Source: MGIIa-L3 sp11892u (GTDB lineage Archaea > Thermoplasmatota > Poseidoniia > Poseidoniales > Poseidoniaceae). From it: a stretch of 27,273 nucleotides of DNA. Shown here one piece after another: positions 20,501 to 23,685 of the stretch. The notes under the pieces were generated by a model that was not told the DNA's origin, made no database searches, and worked only from the letters and a program-made list of their open reading frames with translations. The position numbers were made by a program, and so were the translations under genes. The first letter of the stretch is position 1, and each line of letters starts with the position of its first letter. The DNA lies in contig CBFHXB010000022.1 in assembly GCA_965659685.1 (NCBI GenBank), forward strand, positions 1 through 27,273, given 5' to 3'.

Positions 20501-22042
20501 GTTCGTTTGCGCTTTGATGACGAGGCGTTCAACACCGTCAAGGGCGGCCACTTCGAGTCTGTGCTTCGCTTTGGCCGCAACTCCGTCTACGTGCGGTGGC
20601 CGGTCGAGGTCCTCGCCCTTGAGGAAGAGATCACACCTGAGGGTGCTGACGTCGATGACGACGCTGAGAAGGCGGAGATGGAAGCCTTGATGCTCGCGAA
20701 GCAAGCCGAGGCCGAGGAGGCCAAGGCCGATGCTGAAGCCAAGAAGGCCGAGGAAGAAGCTGCTGCCGCTGCCGAGAAGGAAGCCAAGGAGAAGGCGGAA
20801 CGCGAGGCCGCTGAAGCGAAGGCTGCTCAAGAGGCCAAAGAACAGGCCGAGAAGGAGGCTGCAGACGCCAAGGCGAAGGCCGACGCAGAAGCCAAGAAGG
20901 CCGAGGAAGAAGCCGCGGCCGCTGCCGCTGCCGAGAAGGAGGCCAAGGAGAAGGCGGAACGCGAGGCCGCTGAAGCCAAGGCCGACGCTGAAGCCAAGGC
21001 GAAAGCCGAGGAAGAAGCCGCTGCCGCTGCCGCTGCCGAGAAGGAAGCCAAGGAGAAGGCGGAACGCGAGGCCGCTGAAGCCAAGGCCAAGGCCGATGCT
21101 GAAGCCAAGAAGGCTGAACAAGAGGCTGCAGAAGCCAAGGCGAAAGCCGAGGAAGAAGCCGCTGCCGCTGCCGAGAAGGAGGCCAAGGAGAAGGCGGAAC
21201 GCCAGGCCGCTGAAGCGCAGGCCAAGAAGCCCACCTCAACCAGGGAAGTCAAGAAGCAAGAGGAACTTGAGCGCGTAAAAGAGCGTGCCAAGACGATTGA
21301 CTTCAAGGTCCTCGGTGTGGCCTCAACGACTGAACTCAAGGAGAAGGTCGAGAAGGGCGCCACCACGCTGGATGTCGCTGACGCTGAAGCCTTCGAAGAG
21401 CAAGGTTCCGCGTCGATCACCGACGCCAAGGGCAGCACCATGATCGCCTGGACCGGCAAGGACGGCAACGTCCTGACCGGTGTGAGCGGCGTGACCCGCG
21501 TCTTTGCGGCCGCTGCAACGCTTCGCGCCAAGGATGACCTCCAGGTCATCAAGGGCATTGGGCCCTTCATCGAAGCGAAGCTAAACGCGCTGGGCATCAC
21601 AACCTACCGCCAGATTGCGAACATGACCGCGAAACTTGAGGACGAAGTCAACGTCGCCATCGAGTTCTTCCCAGGTCGCGTGAAGCGCGACCAGTGGGTG
21701 GCTCAGGCCAAGATTTTGCTCGGCATGGACGCGAAGTTGGACCAGAAGGCGCTCGAACAGGCCGAGGAACTGGAGCGCATCGCCCAGAAATCCGACGCGC
21801 TTGACTTCGATGTGCTCGGCGTGGCCAACGTGGCCGATGCGGACGACCTGCAACGCATCAAGGGCATTGGACCCTTCATCGAAGACAAGTTGTACGCACT
21901 GGGCATCTACACCTTCCGACAAGTTGGCAACATGACGCCGGAGATCGAAGAGTCGGTCAACGTCGCCATCGAGTTCTTCCCAGGTCGTATCAAGCGCGAT
22001 GAATGGGCTCGACAAGCGCGAGAATTTGCTGACGAATCGTGA
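5507..22042 (+). CDS. giant single-pass surface protein: RCC1, sialidase-like, Ig and calcium-loop ectodomain with cytoplasmic HhH tail
   Basis: The uninterrupted frame gives 5511 residues from the ATG at 5507; a TTG at 5486 and an ATG at 5546 (directly before the hydrophobic core) are alternative starts, and none has a good ribosome binding site. Order: signal segment (RRAMLLVALMVLMGQAGYF, about 12-30); a jelly-roll-like domain to about 243; a first set of seven RCC1 units; a sialidase-like region interrupted by a second set of seven; calcium loops; further RCC1-like units interrupted by carbohydrate-binding-like and PPC-like domains; calcium loops; putative Ig; a long beta-rich region; five Ig-like domains; alternating calcium-loop and Ig modules; a membrane span (4879-4898); then a cytoplasmic beta domain, Ala/Glu/Lys coiled coil and two HhH domains. 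Many Asn-x-Ser/Thr sites suit N-glycosylation. It probably acts in attachment or recognition at the cell surface. No peptidase or hydrolase active site was recognised. Confidence 0.93.
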   Translation: MVSVASDFTSRRAMLLVALMVLMGQAGYFQSEYWKNDEASTPVEPLATATDGPMATFSTDVFPSLDADIRAGDLTDWTFWEDENGAEGFGPWDTSVKYNQYGYSYNSQHMLSTFDVDTASSLTFTNRLQTSQATFATSTANLSLDLPFAVHLTFGYVTQNQNWNASELHIDVLQSGSVVTSTSIDHSGVSYTNIREGTFSLLVPAGVSTVSLSLDVSKASGSSNAGGFWLLHEFAVTAPNASTVMSLGSDHACVLASDGDAKCWGANNVGQLGQGHIENMGDEVAEMGQDLPYVLFRENTSAYAVSAGGEHTCYLVTTPTAEGMPLCLGRVNLLGYGWSDDGAIGDAYQEDASQMPDWPLPTGRHVDQIEAGWNHTCALFDDGSMGCWGDNTHGQLGTGNTSFIGDAADEVGDGLALVDLPADTTVASMALGWDHTCVLYSTGDVACWGNNAHGQLGIGSTTTVGDGAGEMGSNLVNISLPSGVNATSITAGDGFTCAVFSDESIRCWGRNDVGQLGQGNTATYGDNGGETVGGLSAISLGSTYASGTKILDAGRDHVCTVIETSSTAGAIKCWGGNDDGQLGVGDAGSDKHRGDQAGEMGSNLETLGTTPAVTGLDVGGLMRFEVGDRFACLMRLSDSTDTDPQVQCWGASSQGRLGYGNTETLGDSSTDSIPSDDVQLKLNEAYAYASCLGTNLPDQVEVDTADAARHVKILTDDDACPVIVYTDDDASTVLMAVYHNNRWVEETVFETSQEVVDLDAGIGPDGRFHVAWTQTPTSGANTVHHAFKSMGQWSPTDYTSQVLWADEVGMLLYPDGDIELVLIQGTTNVIRSMISTDGGENWGLEISRNYGSTAAWSDLNVALDGDGVAYASYNVDGTLRVISRPAGGDGVGADDWTAHVDVRSDLSDDGDVERQSLVSSVGSLGGMLSVSLTNASALAYANNKVATGNAQSCGILANGSLMCWGGGDNWGAQGNGLASNSNLQSPSWVDLGAGLTAESVAFGQHYGCAVLSDGSLKCWGKNDDGQIGDGTSADKHSPVAVSLGAGRTADAVAMGNAHTCALLDNGSVQCWGDDTWGDLGNGAGVTDRLSPSEYVDFGAGRTAVALDVGTDHSCAVLDNGSLMCWGRDHKGQLGNGGTTTADQHSPAFVDLGTGRTAVAVSAGHIHTCAILDDGSLKCWGSDDDGRLGNGAVTGDQPSPVLVDLGAGRTAVAVVAAMYNTCAILDDGSLKCWGSDSQGQLGNGASTTADQPSPVSVGLGTGRTAVAINIYALHTCAILDDASMKCWGLDATGTLGNGAGTTTQHVPDLVTGSHTWDVTTTASSASPGTAGDATVSACLDGWSSCTTATDWTVDASLSGINSTTMAMAVDLDQNHYLAYNSSNGLMVTRVGAAGTAPPTTTLWPYGVEEVDLHWSSTGVLHAAVRNASDGHLWLVRVDGFGGIGLNVDLDGDGWLGIDEQACGTDAHDASSTPSDADGDGLCDEVDQVDDEVHPRGSRTIALGDAFGCAITGDVALDSTQPAVVCWGANDEQQVGNTTATAASTVSVDAAHGVDLPHGTVVVDLDAGERHACTVTTEGEVFCWGANDHGQLGRDTGHASAFAGLVDLPDGVRALGVATGANHTCIHDQRGDVWCWGSNLKGQLGSHVFANPDGVVLLDQQRYPWLMTSWSQQSTNQFTNFVDGLSTVQLYRFGCCGHKNTKLQNLELSVPMDAMLVLNLSAEDVDFGLDFYLDDVWFMGSNGGEVQSTWYNASVPLSAGEHTLEVKLSYFVGNSYQWDDFLNLNAALHGIEIVEGGVASSGYNLVNTLSNSTAPIMLLPRDHPISGIDAGQYETCATDANGNTTCWTGVDISASTSTPSATWQSAIANASTASGCGFTYSGVSADPLDTTFVYPSGVAAGTSNAAMSVTNHTSLPIDCSGLRVGTATVGSTHHRDWEDMHVVPVEPGRTYLIEVFTEDLVGWNMPSSGQNGRTNLRAFAPTSTVTQNTVPGQSLSQDNIETNRLTYTAAWNQTIMIVGVESYGNLGGGSSYQSAILEYNLHVSEVGSPHPDASLAYLYDTPLVKRNAETNYNSVALVGTPDVGPDRQAWQTCAVPLDGVGLVCENSNIMTDPNYSINLQYEDDANRTTSFSMGQTTACAVLNGSLACWGNETVGGLGDGGSAVSTTASPVSVSLPTGWVPVEVEVSDFDERACALLRNASNDKRVYCWGPDAEGSLGNGGGVTSTPTTAPATPVYLMSDVLDVHTDSFELDRQPWDIAQLVAASRINYQASPCVRSYEGLVKCWNTDHAFLDWGEKLDSVNEMGENLPFVDLGIEVYATDLTQHTVGSDPKTCALLENGTVTCWGHTSGSGVDASVPGYGSSGQVSANGDARRVVGTGTSSGVLTDAVDIARNCALLSNGTVRCWTTYNNRAHWEADLGGVPIVSLHEGGYNDRAAEVVCALHASLIRVTCFESTATTASNAVTFTNKDGLHDVVHKAENWAAGYSGTYMLSGALTLTSGSTNAVVKNADEVPLKPGSLALNDALQVCGIGPYSVPVCFAPGSGDLVEYAPEDFGGRVLALDGPCVLRLDVEVLCVGQPGERGVYDGSNDPDLLSYAEALAEGGTVHLDLRNPDTDGDGVKDLWDNDDDGDGVLDHEDAFPRDACATVDTDRDGRPDALVAACSSPLTEDDDDDDDGWSDLDEGTCGTNPTSNLHLPRDLDGDGTCDAADADMDGDGWDDADERMCSPQGTVLRSLPPAPVDYGDATVFLGGADRRTPIAALSVSSLDAGTHLLDLTEDDPMAKALKLSTESNLGAHRATNLGSSVAFTAYGEPSSDGVISYLLDVEDGALVPRSIGDEDSGYAFAPFLDADGQVMVIKGNSESLETLDGFTRDLDIPNTYPVQALRLENGSLLVLSHDEQPRIDGQNNGLDASVRASLSVVTWNHTFDAYDNTALPMTLPSSLTSSVTTLRATPGKMVADGEGQVHWIMPTVNSTTNALIDHEHLIINGTAPYVHHVGAVTGIKSAYHASNSFGLDWTPAGGLRMSYVLSNLSVAVSELNASGVVSTTVLPGGTLATNWHRSVGHATDTAGRSTVLVTDHSATGETLLFAPALRVDPAADASWMPVDEDNDGVCDASLGAMLHFAEEDLLWEAGLFSAAEPLPFGGYEVTGVTALTSLPNGLMLNTTTGAISGTPTVAVPEGQNVTLRITSNGATIDMVVLLRIAEPAMVSVGEFGTSSSPLNKASHMVTTEDGRRYTLSWHSTDSAGKVNGFSRTSSDLVLTGYRPNGSAVVNWTSNIRTYGWTYPLDLDLDADGNPLVLFLAGSSSCYQTSCSSENDIKFPNPEQDILASEACTTLYSSNTECEGWGERKKLVLASFGEEGMVQWTQHVKHRAGNSSSYSSNPGEEGVSWSSYLARQYYPPSRYGMMDDDYLSIAPDGGINLAIQFCAEAPLVGTFGGHEIHASRTGNCDNDNDDYNKKTNIMLASLTSDGEVEWLTTSNVSTSPGWDHAEVKRVDLDHTSDGKMLLSYTTNGQQTWGDLMLPLPDSPTSVSHRDHFLVMFDVDGNALWYQHGNVTDGSFDVQSMVMDDGTVVVVRETARDGRAGAYLDMGVTNSTTGRPTVSVPAGTVAYNTTPLDEHPIHLFRFRASDGARLSDAPILGVDMRSGFASAAPLGYVLYNGELVERTTSLSAQTDGDRIFVLVMTSGAYGISDRYDLVVHEGDGRRATAMATTVELGTVFQSKAVGFDASGMPVFHIRDYQAFSVPSGPTMQSPVEVTWAYDDGRNVDGLMSSVLRFASGIGHQAEHDTILSGASSTYRYTDLSESTCTSSTSALGESWSLVGTNGSTWLPSGLTFSSTCGRLQGSSPTTTTPNPYWLNMTVDGRVFSHEVMIGVAPSAIGFDLPATGTLTRGVNGSVYNTTLSGHGLFPATVSPALPNGLSLLANGSIVGTATANLTAAHYVVVVCNLWNDCDREVIELTVLEPMPNISYGGNNSLWFPRDSVVNEDPVNTGGAVETWSMSGTLPMGLSFDNLTGRITGTAILIQNTTSVNITATNDGGSFTVQVNVTVPGAGIALVFPASNLSLVNGTTMQNIGGQTFGETPSSWTVSPGLPSGVHLGASNGTIYGSPDLATPAANYTVEVTSISGATATFVLNIEVLEPVEQITLTLPLTSLDLTNNSAMQPFTGQTSGDAAVLWNVTPDLPTGLNFGTSNGTLWGTPTNVSGPVVYTITAYTASGANDSATLTITISADFDNDGIPDHVDPDDDNDGVPDGAEEAGCSLDPDCDDDGYGDGVDAFPVDPTEWVDTDNDGIGNNADDDDDGDGWTETEETECGNHSDLDAMDQPGDLDNDGLCDALDDVDDRPIYLVLTETELLLPVNATMAPFEVLHFGADVRSWNVTPDLPLGLTIDSEGRISGTPTVVSNLAVYTINASNDLNWATVTLSIAVLDEDADFDDDGLPDAVDPDDDNDGWSDVVEAQCGPTDPFDAEDMPDDSDNDGICDLLDDVSDLQITVTHEPRELHLTVNVTMTPVEANVTGGDAITWTAMGELPAGLSLDAQNGTISGTPTEVVADVLVQIEANNSKHSTTTWVLITVHEDTDADGIANIVDDDDDNDGWLDSEEAVCATDPLDANGVPSDLDGDGTCDRADPDIDGDGWANVQEQFCSTDPRDTDDMPSDTDTDGICNLVDTDDDNDGWADLTETLCGTDALNTTSVPVDANRDGSCDQDLAISLSYNVGDGWFGVGEEVNLTPDLGGFEADLWAIQPALPEGLTFGSMARTSSGAITGVPTVESPATVYTVWANNTVDNTSINTSFVLGVFADHDRDGLPDEQVMTEVGPLASDLDDDDDGYNDAHEAACETDPLDATSKPDEGMMFDGVTCLAADSEEDDAGPTFPWWACCVLLLLLLLLLFFLRDRQEVLGPEPERTTVDVEASSGTGTERDPFILKSPKPIAPMGSCMSKQTIRFHGMTPRIEVHLTELGARDQQGRFAMMDVKDEKLSGQILTADDKGSLKVRLRFDDEAFNTVKGGHFESVLRFGRNSVYVRWPVEVLALEEEITPEGADVDDDAEKAEMEALMLAKQAEAEEAKADAEAKKAEEEAAAAAEKEAKEKAEREAAEAKAAQEAKEQAEKEAADAKAKADAEAKKAEEEAAAAAAAEKEAKEKAEREAAEAKADAEAKAKAEEEAAAAAAAEKEAKEKAEREAAEAKAKADAEAKKAEQEAAEAKAKAEEEAAAAAEKEAKEKAERQAAEAQAKKPTSTREVKKQEELERVKERAKTIDFKVLGVASTTELKEKVEKGATTLDVADAEAFEEQGSASITDAKGSTMIAWTGKDGNVLTGVSGVTRVFAAAATLRAKDDLQVIKGIGPFIEAKLNALGITTYRQIANMTAKLEDEVNVAIEFFPGRVKRDQWVAQAKILLGMDAKLDQKALEQAEELERIAQKSDALDFDVLGVANVADADDLQRIKGIGPFIEDKLYALGIYTFRQVGNMTPEIEESVNVAIEFFPGRIKRDEWARQAREFADES
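5690..6235 (+). other. N-terminal jelly-roll-like extracellular domain of the giant protein
   Basis: Residues about 62-243 are beta-strand-rich with aromatic clusters (DLTDWTFWEDENGAEGFGPW near the start) and a closing WLLHEFAV strand. This is the look of a carbohydrate-binding or concanavalin-type sandwich, but no family motif is certain. Confidence 0.4.
6236..7530 (+). repeat. RCC1 block A: seven propeller units
   Basis: Seven units can be counted, each with a first cysteine (as in HTCAL) and a second in CWG followed by a GQLGxG turn. Examples begin near 6239, 6607 and 6781; the second unit has CLG and is degenerate. Most units carry a GDxxxEMGxxL insert, a subtype mark that block B lacks. 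Seven units equal one complete RCC1 propeller. Confidence 0.85.
7560..8335 (+). other. sialidase-like (Asp-box) propeller, first part
   Basis: Repeated strands of the type 'GRFHVAWTQ' and 'VAYASYNVDGTLRVISR' alternate with tryptophan-led strands. A textbook Asp box, STDGGENW, is encoded at 8009-8032. The segment ends at LAYANN (8318-8335), where RCC1 block B begins, and appears to resume at 9443. None of the sialidase catalytic residues could be assigned, so binding rather than catalysis is likely. Confidence 0.55.
8336..9442 (+). repeat. RCC1 block B: seven units, apparently inserted in the sialidase-like propeller
   Basis: Seven units of about 50-54 residues each end in the pattern SP-x-x-V-x-L-G-x-GRTA. 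Units five and six share a 26-base identical stretch at 9021 and 9180, exactly 159 bases apart, pointing to recent duplication or gene conversion. Each unit has the paired cysteines (CAILDDGSLKCWG). Confidence 0.87.
9443..9838 (+). other. sialidase-like propeller, second part
   Basis: It starts with HTWDVTT, which pairs with LAYANN before block B in the same way as VYHNNRWVEETV does in an uninterrupted repeat upstream (about 7717-7752). Strands such as HYLAYNSSNGLMVTRV and GVLHAAVRNASDGHLWLVRV repeat the pattern of the first part. Confidence 0.5.
9839..9985 (+). repeat. calcium-loop (thrombospondin type 3-like) module
   Basis: Acidic loops DLDGDGW and DADGDGLCD with a spaced cysteine pair match the thrombospondin type 3 / EF-hand-like calcium loop. 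It separates the sialidase-like region from the next RCC1 units. Confidence 0.7.
10000..10485 (+). repeat. RCC1 block C: three units
   Basis: Three units are clear, with CWGANDEQQVG, CWGANDHGQLG and CWGSNLKGQLG. A fourth, degenerate unit (DAGQYETCATDANGNTTCW) follows at about 10984, after an inserted domain. They may form the start of one propeller completed by later units. Confidence 0.75.
10497..10900 (+). other. carbohydrate-binding-like beta-sandwich inserted between RCC1 units
   Basis: About 135 residues rich in strands and aromatics (FYLDDVWFMGSN, SAGEHTLEVKLSYFVG) have the look of a CBM6/PA14-type sandwich, where a body is built to hold a sugar or calcium. A CC pair (FGCCGH) is near its start. 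The family assignment is by appearance only. Confidence 0.4.
11084..11640 (+). other. PPC-like beta domain
   Basis: The segment contains VEPGRTYLIEVFTED and later WNQTIMIVGVESYGN, resembling bacterial pre-peptidase C-terminal (PPC) domains, which have a 'G-x-x-Y-x-I-x-V' strand and a closing strand of the type Y-x-L-x-V (EYNLHVSEV here). Likely a structural or ligand-binding module. Confidence 0.4.
11740..13250 (+). repeat. RCC1 block D: about ten divergent units
   Basis: Paired-cysteine units recur at about 11770, 11893, 12050, 12280, 12470, 12658, 12805, 13060 and 13168, but many have lost the GQLG turn or replaced CWG (CWN, CWT, CFE, CFA, CVG). One stretch (12920-13050) reads like a unit without cysteines. 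Divergence is far greater than in blocks A and B. Confidence 0.6.
13336..13700 (+). repeat. calcium-loop module
   Basis: Repeated acidic loops (DTDGDGVKD, DDDGDGVLDHEDAFP, DLDGDGTCD, DMDGDGWDDADE) with spaced cysteines match thrombospondin type 3-like repeats. DHEDAFP is the usual end of such a module. Confidence 0.8.
13720..14860 (+). other. beta-rich region of unrecognised fold
   Basis: About 380 residues of alternating strands with Asn-x-Thr/Ser sites, lacking RCC1 signatures. Repeated 'S-L-D-x-G-x-x' and 'T-L-R-A-x-P-G-K' turns suggest another propeller, but no family is clear. It ends with a short acidic DEDNDGVCD loop (14827-14853). Confidence 0.35.
14866..15125 (+). other. putative Ig domain (He_PIG type)
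   Basis: SLPNGLMLNTTTGAISGTPT is the hallmark of the cadherin/Ig-like He_PIG family ('LPxGLxxxxxTGxIxGTPT'). It is one of nine in the protein. Confidence 0.8.
15130..16850 (+). other. long beta-rich region, possible SBBP-like propeller
   Basis: Around 570 residues with repeated units of the type 'L-D-x-D-G-N-x-L-V' (DLDLDADGNPLVLFLAG, MFDVDGNALWY), resembling the SBBP family of beta-propeller repeats in which trial phrases 'GNxYVxG' recur. Cysteines at 15430-15455 and 15508-15545 are in pairs. The assignment is tentative. Confidence 0.4.
16850..18207 (+). repeat. five consecutive putative Ig domains
   Basis: LPSGLTF, LPNGLSL, LPMGLSF, LPSGVHL and LPTGLNF each precede a [TNC]G-x-[ILV]-x-G strand turn, spaced about 85-100 residues apart. 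These form an Ig-like stalk. The last ends where a calcium-loop module starts. Confidence 0.82.
18208..20110 (+). repeat. alternating calcium-loop and Ig modules (membrane-proximal stalk)
   Basis: Calcium-loop segments (about 18208-18545, 18811-18984, 19246-19640, 19919-20110) alternate with single He_PIG-type Ig domains (18550-18810, 18985-19245, 19640-19918). The acidic loops have a fixed cysteine spacing (E-x-x-C-G/A-T-D...DGxCD). Calcium binding would make this a rigid rod just outside the membrane. Confidence 0.82.
20141..20200 (+). other. transmembrane helix of the giant protein
   Basis: Twenty residues, FPWWACCVLLLLLLLLLFFL, form the only strong membrane span after the signal segment. 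It is preceded by acidic residues (EEDDAG) and followed by RDRQE, so by the positive-inside rule the N-terminal side is outside and the C-terminal 600 residues are in the cytoplasm. Confidence 0.92.
20264..20625 (+). other. cytoplasmic beta domain shared with the next gene
   Basis: It opens with GTGTERDPFILKS and closes with YVRWPVEVLAL. The 532-residue neighbour has the matching GAGTEDEPYVLRS opening (22290) and a VRVHWEAHL ending, with a central GRF strand in both. The domain is not one I recognise by name. Confidence 0.65.
20632..21290 (+). repeat. Ala/Glu/Lys coiled coil with four near-identical 75-bp modules
   Basis: The DNA module encoding AEEEAAAAAEKEAKEKAERE recurs starting at 20747, 20900, 21005 and 21146, with spacings of 153, 105 and 141 bases. 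The second and third copies have two extra alanine codons. The encoded helix is TolA-like and would form a long rod. Confidence 0.85.
21299..22039 (+). repeat. tandem duplicated HhH domains at the cytoplasmic C-terminus
   Basis: Two copies of LQxIKGIGPFIExKLxALGI followed by VNVAIEFFPGR[VI]KRD are 309 bases apart in register; each is preceded by an F[KD]VLGVA motif (21302 and 21807). The GIGP hairpin is a helix-hairpin-helix as in DNA-binding proteins and in the helical tail of several bacterial proteins with IKGIGP motifs. Binding to DNA or protein is not shown. Confidence 0.8.
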
Positions 22043-22066
22043 AAGACTGATACGCAAATGATGGGT

Positions 22067-22071
22067 GGTGA
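22067..22071 (+). promoter_or_regulatory. ribosome binding site GGTGA
   Basis: GGTGA lies five bases before the ATG at 22077 and decides that start over the in-frame GTG codons at 22065 and 22068, which overlap the site itself. Confidence 0.75.
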
Positions 22072-22076
22072 ATACA

Positions 22077-23675
22077 ATGTCGAACACACTTGCTGAACGC
22101 GACGTCCCCTTCGTACTGATCGGTATCAGTGCCGTGACCGTCCTCCTTGTGACATGGTTGGCCGGCTGGTACTGGGCATTGCTTGCCGTGGCCGCCATCG
22201 TCGGCGGCGGTTTCCTCTGGAGCCGTGTGCTTGGACGCGCTGAACAACCGACCCCCGAGTTGATGTCGGCAGAACCGTCGTTCATGCGTGGTGCGGGCAC
22301 CGAAGACGAGCCCTACGTGCTGCGCAGTTCGCGCATGGTGTCGCCCGGTGGCATGGTGCAGTCCGAAGAAATCGTCCGCATCGCCCATCTGGTTCCAGGT
22401 AGCCTAGTGCGCATCCGTGACGCCAACGAAGACGCCAACCTTGGTCGCTTCAGCGCCGTCACCGCCGAGGGTGACGCACCGCCCAGCCTTGACCTCAAGG
22501 CCGATCTGGAAGGCAACATTGCGTTCCGTTTGGTGTTCAACGACAGTGCGCAGATGACCCTTGAAGGTGGTTCGTGCACCTTCGACGGTCGTGTCGGCCG
22601 TGAGGAGGTTCGCGTCCATTGGGAAGCCCACCTCAAGGAAGATCGCGCATACGTCGAAGCCCTTGCTGCCTTTGAGTCAAACCAAGTGAGGCGAACCGGT
22701 GAACGCGCCTCCATCATGGCCCGCTACGATGCGGACATCACCGCTGCTGCCGAGTCGAAGGACAAAGACAAGCTCGAGGCCAAGGCCCGTGACGCACGTG
22801 CTGAGGCCGAGGAAGCCATCGTTGAGGAAGAGCGCGTTGAGCGTGCCGCCCTCGACGCGTTGGTGTCGACCGCTCGTGAAGCCGCAGCGGTGACGGCGGC
22901 TGAGGTTGAGGCCGAAATGGACGGGCTTGTTGAAGCCGCCAAGGCCAAGCAGGTCGAACAGGAACTCATGCTTGAGGAAGCACGGGCCTTCGAGGAGGCT
23001 GAAGCGGCCGCTCGCGAGGAGGCCAAGGCCCTCAAACAGGCTCAGAAAGCCCTGAAGCGCGCCGAACGGCAGGCTGAGGCGGAAGCCGCTGCGGCCGATG
23101 CCGAAGGCGACGATGAGGCGTCGGAGAACACCACGTCAGAGGACGTCGATCAACTGGCTGAGGAAGCCCTCCGTGCCGACAAGGAAGAACGCATTGAGCG
23201 TGAGATCTCCGAACAGGATCAGGCAGCTGACGACGCAGGATCGGATGCGCACGAGGCTGAATCCGAGGAGGCGTCTGAACCCGAGTCGGCTGAGGCTGAA
23301 GACGGGCCTGTCGACGAACAGGAGCCGGCCGATGAGGTCGAGGACGCAACGCTTGAGGTGGCCGAAGAGGAACCTGAACCAGAGGCTGTAACTGAGGCCC
23401 CTGAAGCGGCATCTGAGCCAGGGTCAGAGGACGAGGCGGCCGACGAACCTGAGGCCGAGGACGAACCGGAATCTGCTCCTGCTTCCGAGCACGAATTGAC
23501 CGACCTCAAGGGCGTTGGGCCCGCGATGGCGGCGAAACTCAACGCCGAGGGCGTCATGACCGTGGCCGACTTGGCCGGTCTCGACGACGAGGGTCGTGGA
23601 CGCGTCGGTGACGCCGTCGGCGCGGCCAACAAGATCGACGCGTGGTGTGACCAAGCCACGCAGTGGACTGCATAG
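22077..23675 (+). CDS. membrane-anchored partner with the same cytoplasmic domain, coiled coil and HhH tail
   Basis: The 532-residue product begins with two membrane spans (about 11-30 and 32-48) joined by a tight turn, so the rest should lie in the cytoplasm. A beta domain (about 72-190, GAGTEDEPYVLRS to VRVHWEAHL) resembles the one in the cytoplasmic tail of the giant protein. A helical Ala/Glu/Lys/Arg-rich section (about 215-345), then a strongly acidic Glu/Ala/Asp-rich linker to about 470, and a single HhH domain (LKGVGPAMAAKLNAEGVMTV, about 476-495) follow. The architecture matches the giant protein minus its ectodomain. It starts 34 bases after the giant gene's stop and shares a strand, so the two are probably co-transcribed. 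It may bind the giant protein's tail through the coiled coil or compete for the same HhH ligand. The exact function is unknown. Confidence 0.85.
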   Translation: MSNTLAERDVPFVLIGISAVTVLLVTWLAGWYWALLAVAAIVGGGFLWSRVLGRAEQPTPELMSAEPSFMRGAGTEDEPYVLRSSRMVSPGGMVQSEEIVRIAHLVPGSLVRIRDANEDANLGRFSAVTAEGDAPPSLDLKADLEGNIAFRLVFNDSAQMTLEGGSCTFDGRVGREEVRVHWEAHLKEDRAYVEALAAFESNQVRRTGERASIMARYDADITAAAESKDKDKLEAKARDARAEAEEAIVEEERVERAALDALVSTAREAAAVTAAEVEAEMDGLVEAAKAKQVEQELMLEEARAFEEAEAAAREEAKALKQAQKALKRAERQAEAEAAAADAEGDDEASENTTSEDVDQLAEEALRADKEERIEREISEQDQAADDAGSDAHEAESEEASEPESAEAEDGPVDEQEPADEVEDATLEVAEEEPEPEAVTEAPEAASEPGSEDEAADEPEAEDEPESAPASEHELTDLKGVGPAMAAKLNAEGVMTVADLAGLDDEGRGRVGDAVGAANKIDAWCDQATQWTA

Positions 23676-23679
23676 GTGA
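23674..23679 (+). promoter_or_regulatory. ribosome binding site AGGTGA overlapping the upstream stop codon
   Basis: AGGTGA begins within the TAG stop of the preceding gene and lies six bases before the ATG at 23686. The overlap suggests translational coupling and supports a single operon. Confidence 0.75.
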
Positions 23680-23685
23680 ATCACG

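Noticed and set aside
20632..21290. Frameshifted or spurious low-complexity region
   Set aside because: The frame is kept through all four modules into the HhH domains, so it is a real coiled coil.
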